Assembly (NCBI GenBank): GCA_038232275.1
Contig: JBBSIC010000001.1
Span: forward strand, 1-64,000
Source of the DNA: DATLGB01 sp038232275
Lineage (GTDB): Bacteria > Actinomycetota > Thermoleophilia > Solirubrobacterales > Solirubrobacteraceae
Reading direction: 5' to 3'
DNA length: 64,000 nucleotides
In this document: positions 1-7,141 of the stretch, piece after piece
How the letters are laid out: each line of letters starts with the position of its first letter
How positions within the stretch are numbered: the stretch's first letter is position 1
Notes under the pieces: generated by a model
Seen by the model: only the letters and a program-made list of their open reading frames with translations
Told to the model about the DNA's origin: nothing
The model's database searches: none
Program-made: the position numbers and the translations under genes

Positions 1-141
1 GCCGCCCACAACCGCCGCTGGCGCTCATTGAACTCACCCGCCAGCGCACGGAACTTCACGCCGATCACCACCTCGTCAACCACACCCCCAGATTCGACGC
101 CACGAACCACCAACCTGCTGACTTATTTATGAACAAGCCCT
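1..141 (+). other. left-edge fragment, possibly the end of another insertion sequence
   Basis: This stretch lies outside the IS630 element. The third forward frame is open from base 3 to 180 and reads like the C-terminus of a protein cut by the window edge (LALIELTRQRTELHADHHLV). The first frame also ends naturally with TGA at 130-132. The last 19 bases before the IS630 target read, on the opposite strand, as GGGCTTGTTCATAAATAAG, which resembles the terminal repeat of another IS. I do not recognise the protein. The fragment is best treated as a possible transposase tail; the reading frame is uncertain. Confidence 0.3.
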
Positions 142-165
142 TAGTGCTGCCCGCCGGAAGTTCCC
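142..165 (+). repeat. left terminal inverted repeat and TA target of the IS630 element
   Basis: Bases 142-143 are TA. The repeat that follows begins GTGCTGCCCGCCG at 144 and continues with one mismatch, then AAGT. It pairs with the right end at 1368-1391. IS630-family elements insert at TA and duplicate it, so the outer TA on both sides fits the family. Confidence 0.85.
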
Positions 166-1389
166 TCTTGATCGGTTGAAGGAGTCATAACTCGTTTGGC
201 GAATCCTGGTGGCGATGGCGTCGGCGGTCGAGATCACTCTCAGCGAGGAGGAGCGCTCCGAGCTTGAGCGGCGCGCGGCGAAGCTGACGCTCCCGTATCG
301 CGAGGTGCAGCGCGCGAAGGTCGTTCTGTACGCCGCGGAGGGCCTGTCCAACGTGCAGATCGCCGGGCGGCTTGAGATGTGCTCGAAGGTCGTCGGGCAG
401 TGGCGACGACGATTTTGCGAACAGCGTCTTGGCGGTCTTGATGATCAACCGCGGTCGGGTCGCCCGCGGCGCTTTCCCCCCTCAAGAGGTCGCGCAGGTC
501 AAGGCGATCGCGTGCGAGCTGCCCAAGACGCACGGCGTCTCGCTGTCGCGCTTCAGCCGATCTGAGCTGCATCGCTTCGTCGTCGAGCAGGCCATCAGTT
601 CGGCGTCGGCGTCGACGATCGGCCGCTGGCTGGCCGAGGACGCGATCAAGCCCTGGCAGCAGCGCTCGTGGATCTTTCCGCGCGACCCGAAGTTCCGGGA
701 GAAGGCCGGCCCGATCCTCGACCTCTACGAGGGCCGCTGGGAAGGCAAGCTGCTTGAGCCCGGCGACTGCGTGATCAGCGCCGACGCCAAGCCCTCGATC
801 CAGGCCCGCAAGCGGATCCATCCGACCGTGCCGCCGGCGCCCGGTCGCGGGCGACTCGTCGAGCATGAATACGAGCGCAAGGGCGCGCTGACCTACTTCG
901 ACGCCTGGGACGTGCGGCGAGGCAAGGTCATGGGCCGCTCAGAGCCCAAAGGCGGGATCGCCGCGTTCGATCGGCTCGTCTGGCAGGTCATGACCAAGGA
1001 GCCCTACCGATCCGCACGCCGCGTGTTCTGGATCGTCGACAACGGCTCTGATCACCGCGGCCAGAAGAGCATCGACCGCCTGCAGGGCCGCTGGCCGAAC
1101 CTGATCCTCGTGCACACCCCGGTCCACGGCAGCTGGCTCAACCAGGTCGAGATCTACCACTCGATCATCCAGCGCAAGCTGCTGGACCCCAACGACTTCG
1201 ACGACACCGCCGCCGCCGCCCGCGCGCTCAACGACTTCGAACACCGCTACAACGAGATCGCCGAACCGTTCGCGTGGAACTTCACCCGCACCGACCTCGC
1301 CGCGCTCATGGACCGCCTCGACCATCAACAGCACGATCGACCACTCGCGCTCGCCGCATGACCGCGACAGGACTTACGGCGGGCAGCAC
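144..1389 (+). mobile_element. IS630-family insertion sequence, about 1,246 bp
   Basis: The element is bounded by inverted repeats that share their first 13 bases exactly (GTGCTGCCCGCCG), then one mismatch, then AAGT. A TA dinucleotide flanks each end. It carries one transposase read in two overlapping frames. The flanks outside the element read CCT-TA on the left and TA-AGG on the right, so the original site was probably the palindrome CCTTAAGG. Size, TA duplication and DDE transposase all match the family. Whether it is active depends on whether the frameshift is programmed. Confidence 0.9.
209..1361 (+). CDS. IS630-family DDE transposase, two frames joined by a +1 shift
   Basis: The first frame (209-565, GTG start) encodes an N-terminal helix-turn-helix region with the IS630-type linker ending GRPRRFPP. 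The second frame (open from before 372 to 1361) continues exactly where homologues would, with QEVAQVKAI, then the catalytic core. The switch falls on TTTCCCCCC at 473-481 and needs a +1 shift; the joined product is about 383 residues, a normal length. The DDE triad is visible as ISADAK (Asp codon 783-785), IVDNGSDH (Asp codon 1038-1040) and NQVEIYHS (Glu codon 1149-1151). The homopolymer suggests either programmed frameshifting, as known for some IS elements, or an inactivating indel or sequencing error. Confidence 0.88.
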
Positions 1390-1391
1390 TA
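1368..1391 (-). repeat. right terminal inverted repeat and TA target of the IS630 element
   Basis: Read on the minus strand, this end begins TA then GTGCTGCCCGCCG, one mismatch, then AAGT, matching the left end at 142-165. It lies about 30 bp after the transposase stop codon. The TA duplicate is at 1390-1391. Confidence 0.85.
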
Positions 1392-1433
1392 AGGATCCGC
1401 TTGCGAGACACCTCGTTCCTGCGGAGCCCATGT

Positions 1434-1462
1434 GTTGTACGAGACCTTCAGAAAGTTGTACG
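1434..1462 (+). promoter_or_regulatory. direct-repeat operator upstream of the Phd/RelE pair
   Basis: GTTGTACG occurs at 1434-1441 and again at 1455-1462, 21 bp apart, which is two helical turns. The second copy ends 9 bp before the antitoxin ATG at 1471. Antitoxins of this family usually bind repeated sites on their own promoter, so this is a likely autoregulatory operator overlapping the promoter. The role is inferred; the repeat is seen directly. Confidence 0.6.
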
Positions 1463-1470
1463 CTCCCGTA

Positions 1471-1719
1471 ATGGCGACGATCAACATCAGCGCAGCCCGC
1501 GACAACCTGTCCGACGTGGTCGAGAAGGCGCGTCGCGAGGTGGTGTTCCTGGAGCGCTACGGACATCCGGCTGCCGTGCTGATCAGCCCGGAGCGCTACG
1601 CGAGGCTGATGGCCGCGCTGGAGGACGCCGAGGACGCCGCGGCGTTCGACGCGGCGATGGACGAGGAAGGCCCCAACATCCCCTGGGAGCAGGCCAAGGC
1701 TGACCTCGGCTGGGGGTGA
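1471..1719 (+). CDS. Phd/YefM-family antitoxin
   Basis: This 82-residue protein begins MATINISAARDNLSDVVEKAR, the typical Phd/YefM DNA-binding fold, followed by FLERYGHPAAVLISPERY. The acidic C-terminal part (residues about 50-80) is the expected toxin-binding tail. An in-frame upstream start at 1432 exists, but it would put the operator repeats inside the gene, so ATG 1471 is preferred. The stop overlaps the toxin start (GTGA at 1716-1719), so the two are translationally coupled. It should neutralise the RelE-like toxin and, with it, repress the promoter. The pair lies directly beside the IS630 element. Confidence 0.9.
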   Translation: MATINISAARDNLSDVVEKARREVVFLERYGHPAAVLISPERYARLMAALEDAEDAAAFDAAMDEEGPNIPWEQAKADLGWG

Positions 1720-1976
1720 GCCGATACCGCATTGAGCTTCGCCCGGCCGCGGTCCGAGCCCTGCGCAAGCCGGATCCGCCGGTGCGGCGCCGCGTCCAGG
1801 GCGCCATTGCGCTTCTGGCCGACGACCCGCGTCCGCCGGCGGCGCGGGCGCTACAGGGACGGCCCGGGCTGCGGGTGCGTGCCGGGGACTACCGCATCAT
1901 CTACACGATCGCCGACGACGTACTCCTGGTCGTCGTGGTCACGCTTGGGCACCGGCGCGATGTCTACGACCGGTGA
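1716..1976 (+). CDS. RelE/ParE-family toxin
   Basis: This 86-residue basic protein begins SRYRIELRPAAVRALRKPDP and ends with YRIIYTIADDVLLVVVVTLGHRRDVYDR, the hallmark C-terminal strand and RxDVY end of RelE-type toxins. Family members are usually ribosome-dependent mRNA endonucleases; some (ParE) target gyrase, and the sequence does not separate these firmly, although the C-terminal VYDR pattern favours RelE. It uses GTG at 1716 inside the antitoxin stop. Length is normal and no frameshift is seen, so the module looks intact. Confidence 0.88.
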   Translation: MSRYRIELRPAAVRALRKPDPPVRRRVQGAIALLADDPRPPAARALQGRPGLRVRAGDYRIIYTIADDVLLVVVVTLGHRRDVYDR

Positions 1977-2458
1977 CTCAGTATTCACGTATCGCGCTGA
2001 GCACGAAGACCAAGCCGGCCTACACCTGCCGCCGCTTCTCGAAGGACACCGGGAACGACGATCAGCCGTGCAGCGGCGATCACAGGGCAAGGGCCCGGCG
2101 ACGTCCGGACTGGTCGGGGCCACGTCAAACGTCGATTACCTCGACTATCCCGCGCCATCACCGGAGATTGGGAGGCTGGCGTCAGGACGCTCGCGCGAGA
2201 AGCGCGGTTCGAGGCGCGGTTCAGCGGCGTTTCGTCACCGACCGGCTCGCTTCGCGTCGAGACGACAGTGCGGCCTCCGCGGAGGACCCGCGCCGAAGCA
2301 GTGCGCGCCTCGCGACAGGATGAGGCACTGTTGTGGGGTCTGGGCACCGGAAAACGCACTACGTCGTGCCGTTGCTGGTCCCCCCTCGGCCCTGACGACT
2401 TCGTGATGGTCAGCCACGCCCGCTGGGACGCGAGCCTCCCGAAGGTGATGCTCGACCA
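1977..2458 (+). other. intergenic stretch without a recognisable gene
   Basis: About 480 bp separate the two toxin-antitoxin pairs. Several frames stay open because of the GC content, but none gives a recognisable protein, and codon third positions do not favour one frame. It may be the remains of decayed mobile DNA. I see no tRNA, clear terminator or repeat in it. Confidence 0.5.
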
Positions 2459-2486
2459 GCCGTGGTGCGCTGCAACACGCCGTGGT
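2459..2486 (+). promoter_or_regulatory. direct repeat upstream of the second toxin-antitoxin pair
   Basis: GCCGTGGT occurs at 2459-2466 and 2479-2486, 20 bp apart, ending 15 bp before the antitoxin ATG. TACAGT at 2484-2489 could serve as a -10 element. Like the repeat at 1434-1462, this is a plausible antitoxin operator. The promoter part is weak. Confidence 0.4.
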
Positions 2487-2501
2487 ACAGTCCGCGATCC
2501 A

Positions 2502-2918
2502 ATGAGCGATCACTTCACGCTCAGGCTCCAGACCGGCACGACTGAGCGTCTGCAGCGGCGGGCGCGCGTGGCCGGCATCGCCCCCCGAAGCCTCGCGACG
2601 CGCTACGTCGAGGAAGGCGTTCGCCACGACGAGCATCCCCTGATCCATTTCGTGGACGGGGAGACGGGTCGCCGCGCAGCCGTCATCGGCACGGCTCTCG
2701 ACGTCTGGGAGGTCATCGCGACCCTCCGGGACCACGACAACGACATTCGCGAGGCAGCGCACTACCTCGGCGTCCCGGCCGGCTTGATCGAGGCGGCGGT
2801 GGCCTACTACGGCGAGTTTCGTGTGGAGCTCGATGCGGAGATCGCGCTCAACGAGGCCGAGTCCGAGCGCGGCCTTGCCGCCTGGCGGCGGGGCCAGCAG
2901 GCCCTCCTCCGGCAGTGA
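2502..2918 (+). CDS. antitoxin with ribbon-helix-helix-like N-terminus and DUF433-like region
   Basis: The 138-residue product starts MSDHFTLRLQTGTTERLQRRAR, an RHH-like N-terminus that would bind DNA. Residues about 45-110 (HPLIHFVDGETGRRAAVIGTALDVWEVI ... AAHYLGVPAGLIEAAVAYY) resemble the DUF433 winged-helix antitoxin domain, where a short HTH recognises DNA. ATG 2502 is preferred to upstream in-frame starts because the operator-like repeat ends just before it. Its stop overlaps the start of a DUF5615 gene (GTGA), the usual arrangement for this pair. It should bind and inhibit that PIN-like toxin. Confidence 0.75.
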   Translation: MSDHFTLRLQTGTTERLQRRARVAGIAPRSLATRYVEEGVRHDEHPLIHFVDGETGRRAAVIGTALDVWEVIATLRDHDNDIREAAHYLGVPAGLIEAAVAYYGEFRVELDAEIALNEAESERGLAAWRRGQQALLRQ

Positions 2919-3268
2919 GGGCGCTGCTCGACGCGCAGCTCTCGAGCGAGATCGCAGGGGCGTTAGGAGACCGAGGGCTGGATGTCGAGGCCGTCACCAC
3001 CCGGGACGACATCGCCGACAATGCCTCAGACGCAAGGATCATGGAGATCGCCGCCGGCGAGCAGCGAGCCGTGGTCACCAACAACGTCAAGGACTTCCGA
3101 CCGATCGCCGCGCGACGCCTGCAGCGAGGCCAGGGGCATGCCGGACTGATCCTCGTGCCCTCCACGCGACGGCGTACGAAGGCCGCGACCACGGCCTTGG
3201 CCGACGAGATCGAGGCGATCATGCGCGCGAATCCCGACGGCCTGGCCGGCAGCGAACGCTGGCTCTGA
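2915..3268 (+). CDS. DUF5615 PIN-like toxin
   Basis: This 117-residue protein begins VRALLDAQLSSEIAGALGDRG and contains SDARIMEIAAGEQRAVVTNNVKDF, the conserved acidic residues and TNNVKDF motif of DUF5615 PIN-like domains. These are thought to be metal-dependent ribonucleases acting as toxins. The GTG start overlaps the antitoxin stop. The expected length is kept and the acidic positions (Asp6, the DAR Asp, and the KDF Asp) are present, so it is probably functional. Substrate RNA cannot be told from sequence. Confidence 0.8.
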   Translation: MRALLDAQLSSEIAGALGDRGLDVEAVTTRDDIADNASDARIMEIAAGEQRAVVTNNVKDFRPIAARRLQRGQGHAGLILVPSTRRRTKAATTALADEIEAIMRANPDGLAGSERWL

Positions 3269-3327
3269 TCCGCGGCCCCGCAATGGTCAGGGCGCGGCGT
3301 GGGTCGTGTCGCGGCATGCCGTCCGCA

Positions 3328-4182
3328 TCAGCCCGGCGCGGAGGTCCCGCGCCGGCGTTCATCCCGCCGCGCGCGCATGCGCCGGGGATCGGGAACCGGC
3401 ACGGCGGCGAGCAGCGCCCGCGTGTACTCGTGGGCCGGGTTGGCGTAAACGTCGTCGGCGCGGCCCGCCTCCACGATCTCGCCCGCCCGCATCACGGCGA
3501 TCCGGTCACTCACGGCCCTGACCACCGCGAGGTCGTGAGAGATGAACAGGTAGCTGAGCCCGAGGTCGCGCTGGAGGTCTGAGAGCAGGTTGAGGATCTG
3601 GGCCTGGATCGAGACGTCGAGCGCCGAGACGGGCTCGTCGCAGACGATCAGCCGCGGGCTCAGAGCAAGAGCACGCGCGATCCCGATCCGCTGCCGCTGG
3701 CCGCCGGAGAACTCGTGCGGACGGCGGCGGGCGGCATCCGGGTCCAGGCCGACGGTGTCGAGCAGCTCGAGAACCCGCGCGCGGCGGCTGCGCGCGCTGC
3801 CGACACCGTGCACCTCCAGCGGCTCCGCAACGATCGCGTCGACCCGCATGCGCGGATTCAGCGAGGCGTAGGGGTCCTGAAAGACGATCTGCAGCTCGCG
3901 CCGCATCCGTCTCAGCCGCTCGCCCCGCGTCCTGGTCAGCTCCTGTCCCAAGAAGCAGACCTCGCCCGCGGTGGGGGTCAGGAGCTGGAGGACGCAGTAG
4001 GCGGTCGTCGACTTGCCCGAGCCCGATTCCCCTACGAGGCCGAGCGACTCGCCCTCGGCGATCTCGAAGTCGATCCCGGCGACGGCCCTGATCGGCGCGG
4101 CCCTCGCCTTCCACGGCGCGCCGCGCCGCGCGGGGAACTGCTTCACGAGCCCCCGGACCGAGAGCAGGACGTCCCCGCTCAT
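3328..4182 (-). CDS. oligopeptide-type ABC transporter ATP-binding protein (OppF/DppF-like)
   Basis: This 284-residue cytoplasmic ATPase powers the importer encoded upstream. Walker A is GESGSGKST (51-59), the Q-loop lies in VFQDPYASLNP (about 100-110), the signature is FSGGQRQR (158-165), Walker B is LIVCDEP (178-184) and the switch His is in FISHDLAV. The C-terminal segment HEYTRALLAAVPVPDP is typical of the Opp/Dpp subgroup. ATG 4182 overlaps the stop of a 20-codon mini-ORF created by a local duplication; in the ancestral arrangement it would have overlapped the stop of the preceding ATPase gene directly. It is the last gene of the five-gene unit. Substrate is unknown. Confidence 0.92.
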   Translation of the reverse strand: MSGDVLLSVRGLVKQFPARRGAPWKARAAPIRAVAGIDFEIAEGESLGLVGESGSGKSTTAYCVLQLLTPTAGEVCFLGQELTRTRGERLRRMRRELQIVFQDPYASLNPRMRVDAIVAEPLEVHGVGSARSRRARVLELLDTVGLDPDAARRRPHEFSGGQRQRIGIARALALSPRLIVCDEPVSALDVSIQAQILNLLSDLQRDLGLSYLFISHDLAVVRAVSDRIAVMRAGEIVEAGRADDVYANPAHEYTRALLAAVPVPDPRRMRARRDERRRGTSAPG

Positions 4183-4292
4183 GCGCGCGGCTCCCGGCGG
4201 GCGCGCTCGCTCGCGGGGTGACGGCTGCGGACTCCGCTCATGCGCGCGGCTCCCGGCGTGCCCGTTCGCTGGCGGGGTGGCAGATGCGGACC
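4175..4292. repeat. 59-bp imperfect tandem duplication at the OppD/OppF gene junction
   Basis: Bases 4175-4233 are repeated with a few changes at 4234-4292. Both copies carry, on the minus strand, the end of OppD (ARREPRA then TGA) overlapping an ATGAGCGG start. The duplication therefore copied the ATGA stop-start junction. Divergence between the copies shows it is not very recent. Confidence 0.85.
4179..4241 (-). CDS. 20-codon mini-ORF between the two ATPase genes
   Basis: The upstream copy of the duplicated junction has ATG at 4241 overlapping the OppD stop (ATGA). It reads 20 codons and ends at TGA 4181-4179, overlapping the OppF ATG at 4182 (ATGA again). Two ATGA couplings in series are thus preserved. 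The encoded peptide repeats the OppD C-terminal sequence (ERARREPRA) and probably has no function of its own; a role in passing ribosomes from one gene to the next is inference. Confidence 0.5.
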   Translation of the reverse strand: MSGVRSRHPASERARREPRA

Positions 4293-5242
4293 AGGTGGCC
4301 GGGGCGGATCTCGCGCAGCGCCGGGGTGCGATCGGCGCAGGCGTCGGCGCCCGCGTACGGGCAGCGCGGCGCGAACCGGCAGCCCGGCGGGAGAGCGGCG
4401 AGGTCGGGCGGGCGCCCCGGGATCGTGGCGAGCCGAGCCGACCGCAGACCCCGGCCTTCGAGCCGCGGAAGGGCGCCGAGCAGCGCCTCGGTGTAGGGGT
4501 GCTCGGGATGGTCGAAGAGCTCGACGGTCTCCGCGCGCTCCACGATCTGGCCCGCGTACATCACCGCCACCTCGTCGGCGGCCTCCGCCACCACGCCCAT
4601 GTCGTGGGTGATCAGGAGGATCGCCATCCGCCGGAGGCGGCGAAGCTCGTCGAGCAGGTCGAGGATCTGCGCCTGGATCGTCACGTCGAGCGCGGTGGTG
4701 GGCTCGTCGGCGATCAGCAGCTTCGGCTCGCAGGCGATCGCGAGCGCGATCATCACCCGCTGGCGCATGCCGCCGGACAGCACGTGGGGATGGTCGCCGA
4801 GGCGCCGCGCCGGATCCGGGAGCCGCACCTGCCCGAGCAGCTCGACGGCCCGCCGGCGCGCCTCTCGCGGTGAAAGGCCCAGGTGGCGGCGCAATGTCTC
4901 GCAGACCTGGGCGCCGATCGTGAGGGTCGGGTTCAGCGAGGTCATCGGGTCTTGGAAGATCATCCCGATCTCGCGTCCACGCACGTCCTCGAGCTCGCGG
5001 TCGCCGAGCGCGGTCAGCTCGCGGCCGTCCAACAGCGCCCGGCCGCCGACGATCCGGGCCGGCGGGCGGGGGACGAGGCCCGTGATCGACAGCGCGGCCA
5101 CGCTCTTCCCGCAGCCCGACTCCCCCACGAGCCCGAGCGTCCTGCCGCGGTCCACGGAGAGGCTCACCCCGTCGACCGCTTTGACGATCCCGCGCCGCGT
5201 GTCGAAGTGGGTGCGCAGCTCGTGGACCTCCAGCAGCGACAC
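4238..5242 (-). CDS. oligopeptide-type ABC transporter ATP-binding protein (OppD/DppD-like)
   Basis: This 334-residue ATPase is the first of the importer's two nucleotide-binding subunits. Walker A is GESGCGKS (40-47), the Q-loop lies in IFQDPMTSLNP (95-105), the signature is LSGGMRQRV (155-163), Walker B is LLIADEP (175-181) and the switch His is in LITHDMGVV. The C-terminal segment has the CRFAPRCPYAGADAC cluster with a further Cys near the end, as in the Opp/Dpp C-terminal extension that can carry an iron-sulfur cluster in DppD. The next gene upstream ends immediately before it. Its 3' end is part of the 59-bp tandem duplication. Confidence 0.92.
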   Translation of the reverse strand: MSLLEVHELRTHFDTRRGIVKAVDGVSLSVDRGRTLGLVGESGCGKSVAALSITGLVPRPPARIVGGRALLDGRELTALGDRELEDVRGREIGMIFQDPMTSLNPTLTIGAQVCETLRRHLGLSPREARRRAVELLGQVRLPDPARRLGDHPHVLSGGMRQRVMIALAIACEPKLLIADEPTTALDVTIQAQILDLLDELRRLRRMAILLITHDMGVVAEAADEVAVMYAGQIVERAETVELFDHPEHPYTEALLGALPRLEGRGLRSARLATIPGRPPDLAALPPGCRFAPRCPYAGADACADRTPALREIRPGHLVRICHPASERARREPRA

Positions 5243-6172
5243 CTAGGCATCTCCCCCCGGCGCCTTCGCCGGCCCCGCTGGGGTCGGCGCGACGCCGAGC
5301 CTCGGCATCGCCGGGCCGCGTCCCCGAGCCGGTCTGCGGGGTCCCGCGCGACCGCTGGCGCGGACGTCGCGGAGCTGGTGCAGGCCGTCACCCGACAGGT
5401 TCATGCCCATGACCGTCAGTGCCACGAATGCCCCCGGGAACAGCGACATCCACCAGGCCTGCTCGAGGTAGGACTGGGCATCGAAGAGCATCGCGCCGAG
5501 CGAGACCGTGTCACGCTCGCCCACGCCCAGAAACGACAGGCCGGTCTCGATCAGCACCGCCGTCCCGGCCTGAAACGAGGCGTTCACCAGCAGGATCGTC
5601 AGCGCCGAAGGAAGGATGTGGCGGCGCAGGATGCGCCCGTGTCCCGCGCCGGCCGCGCGCGAGGCCTGCACGAACTCGCGCCCGCGCAGCCCGATCGCCT
5701 CACCGCGGGCCAGGCGGAAGGTGGGCGCAAAGAAGATGACCGCGAGGATGACCACGAGCAGCAGCAGGCTCGCGCCGAACACCGCCGCCGCGACGAGGGC
5801 GAGCAGGAAGCCGGGGATGATCTGCAGCACCTCGGCCAGCTTGAGCAGGAGGTCGTCGAGCAGGCCGCCCGCGTAGCCCGAGACGAGTCCCAGCGGCGCC
5901 GCGATCACGGTCCCGGTGGTCACGGCCAGCACCGACACTTCCAGCGACGTGCCGGTGCCGTGCAGGACGCGGTCGAGCACGTCGCGGCCGAGGTTGTCGG
6001 TCCCGAACGGATGATGGCCCGAGGGCCCCGTGAGCAGGGCCTCGCTCGTGCGGAAGGGGTCGCCGGCCAGGAGCGCCCCCGCGAGCGCGGCGAGCCCTAC
6101 GACCGCCAGCAGCGTGAGCCCCGCGAGCAGCCTCGGGCTCGTCGACGCGATCGGCGCGAGCCGCGCCCTCAC
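5243..6172 (-). CDS. ABC transporter permease (OppC/DppC-like)
   Basis: The 309-residue membrane protein starts at GTG 6172, overlapping the preceding permease stop (GTGA); the frame stays open farther upstream, but that part would be antisense-like extension inside the previous gene. After a first membrane segment comes the OppC signature HHPFGTDNLGRDVLDRVLHG. Several more hydrophobic segments follow, and the cytoplasmic coupling region reads EFVQASRAAGAGHGRILRRH. ETGLSFLGVGERD matches the conserved loop near the last helices. It pairs with the OppB-like subunit to form the channel. Confidence 0.9.
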   Translation of the reverse strand: MRARLAPIASTSPRLLAGLTLLAVVGLAALAGALLAGDPFRTSEALLTGPSGHHPFGTDNLGRDVLDRVLHGTGTSLEVSVLAVTTGTVIAAPLGLVSGYAGGLLDDLLLKLAEVLQIIPGFLLALVAAAVFGASLLLLVVILAVIFFAPTFRLARGEAIGLRGREFVQASRAAGAGHGRILRRHILPSALTILLVNASFQAGTAVLIETGLSFLGVGERDTVSLGAMLFDAQSYLEQAWWMSLFPGAFVALTVMGMNLSGDGLHQLRDVRASGRAGPRRPARGRGPAMPRLGVAPTPAGPAKAPGGDA

Positions 6173-7131
6173 CGCAGGCGCACCCTCGGGTCGATGCGCA
6201 TGTAGAGCAGATCGCCCAGCAGGTTCGCGCCGGCGACGACGAAGGAGGAGAACAGCAGCAGACCGACGAGCGTCGGCGTGTCCCGGCTCAGCACGGAGTC
6301 GAGCAGCAGCGTGCCCAGGCCCGGCCACGAGAACACCGCCTCGACCAGCACCAGCATGCTGAGCAAGAAGCCGAGCTCGCTGGTCGCCACCGTGATCACG
6401 GGTCTGATCGCGTTGCGCAGGGCGTGGCGGAACAGCACGGGCCCCTCGCGGATGCCGCGTCCCCGCGCCGCCATCACGTAGTCCTCGTCGAGCACGTCCA
6501 GCATGGCCGCTCGCGTGGTCCGGACCACGAGCGCCATCAACAGGACCGCGAGGGTCGCCGCCGGGAGGATGAGATGGCGCAGGACGTCGAGCACGACTGC
6601 GAGGCTCCCGAGCTGCTCCGTTGCGGAGGTCATCCCGCCGGATGGGAGCAGGTGCAGGCGGACCGCGAGCAGCGCCACAAGCAGCTGGCCCAGCCAGAAG
6701 ACCGGCAGCGAGTAGGCCAGCAGGGAGCCGACGGAGATCACGGCGTCGAGCCGGCTTCCCCGACGCGCCGCCGCGATCACCCCGAGGAGCACGCCGCCGG
6801 CCACCGCGATCGCCAGCGAGGTGCCCCCGAGCAGCAGCGTGGCGGGGAGGCGGCCGGCGAGGACGTCGAGCACCGGCTCGCCCCGCACGGTCGAGAACCC
6901 GAGGTCCCCGCGGCCCACCTGCAGCAGATAGGCGCCGATCTGATGCCCCAGCGACCGGTCGAGGCCGAGCTGCGCGCGCAGGTCGGCGAGGTAGTGCGGG
7001 TCGCCCGCCTGGCCGGCCAGCACCTGGGCGACGTCGCCGGGCGCGAGGTCGACGAGCACGAAGGTGACCACCACGATCGCCACCAGCAGGCCCAGCGTCC
7101 CAGCCAGCCGGCGGGCCGCGTAGGAGAGCAT
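6169..7131 (-). CDS. ABC transporter permease (OppB/DppB-like)
   Basis: The 320-residue protein begins MLSYAARRLAGTLGLLVAIVVV, the usual first helix of DppB-type permeases, followed by APGDVAQVLAG in the periplasmic-side loop. The coupling region reads MAARGRGIREGPVLFRHALRN, and LVEAVFSWPGLGTLLLDSV is the conserved loop near the end. ATG 7131 is chosen because the longer open frame overlaps the binding-protein gene. It lies 10 bp after the binding-protein stop and overlaps the next permease. Confidence 0.9.
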   Translation of the reverse strand: MLSYAARRLAGTLGLLVAIVVVTFVLVDLAPGDVAQVLAGQAGDPHYLADLRAQLGLDRSLGHQIGAYLLQVGRGDLGFSTVRGEPVLDVLAGRLPATLLLGGTSLAIAVAGGVLLGVIAAARRGSRLDAVISVGSLLAYSLPVFWLGQLLVALLAVRLHLLPSGGMTSATEQLGSLAVVLDVLRHLILPAATLAVLLMALVVRTTRAAMLDVLDEDYVMAARGRGIREGPVLFRHALRNAIRPVITVATSELGFLLSMLVLVEAVFSWPGLGTLLLDSVLSRDTPTLVGLLLFSSFVVAGANLLGDLLYMRIDPRVRLR

Positions 7132-7141
7132 CACGCCGAGG

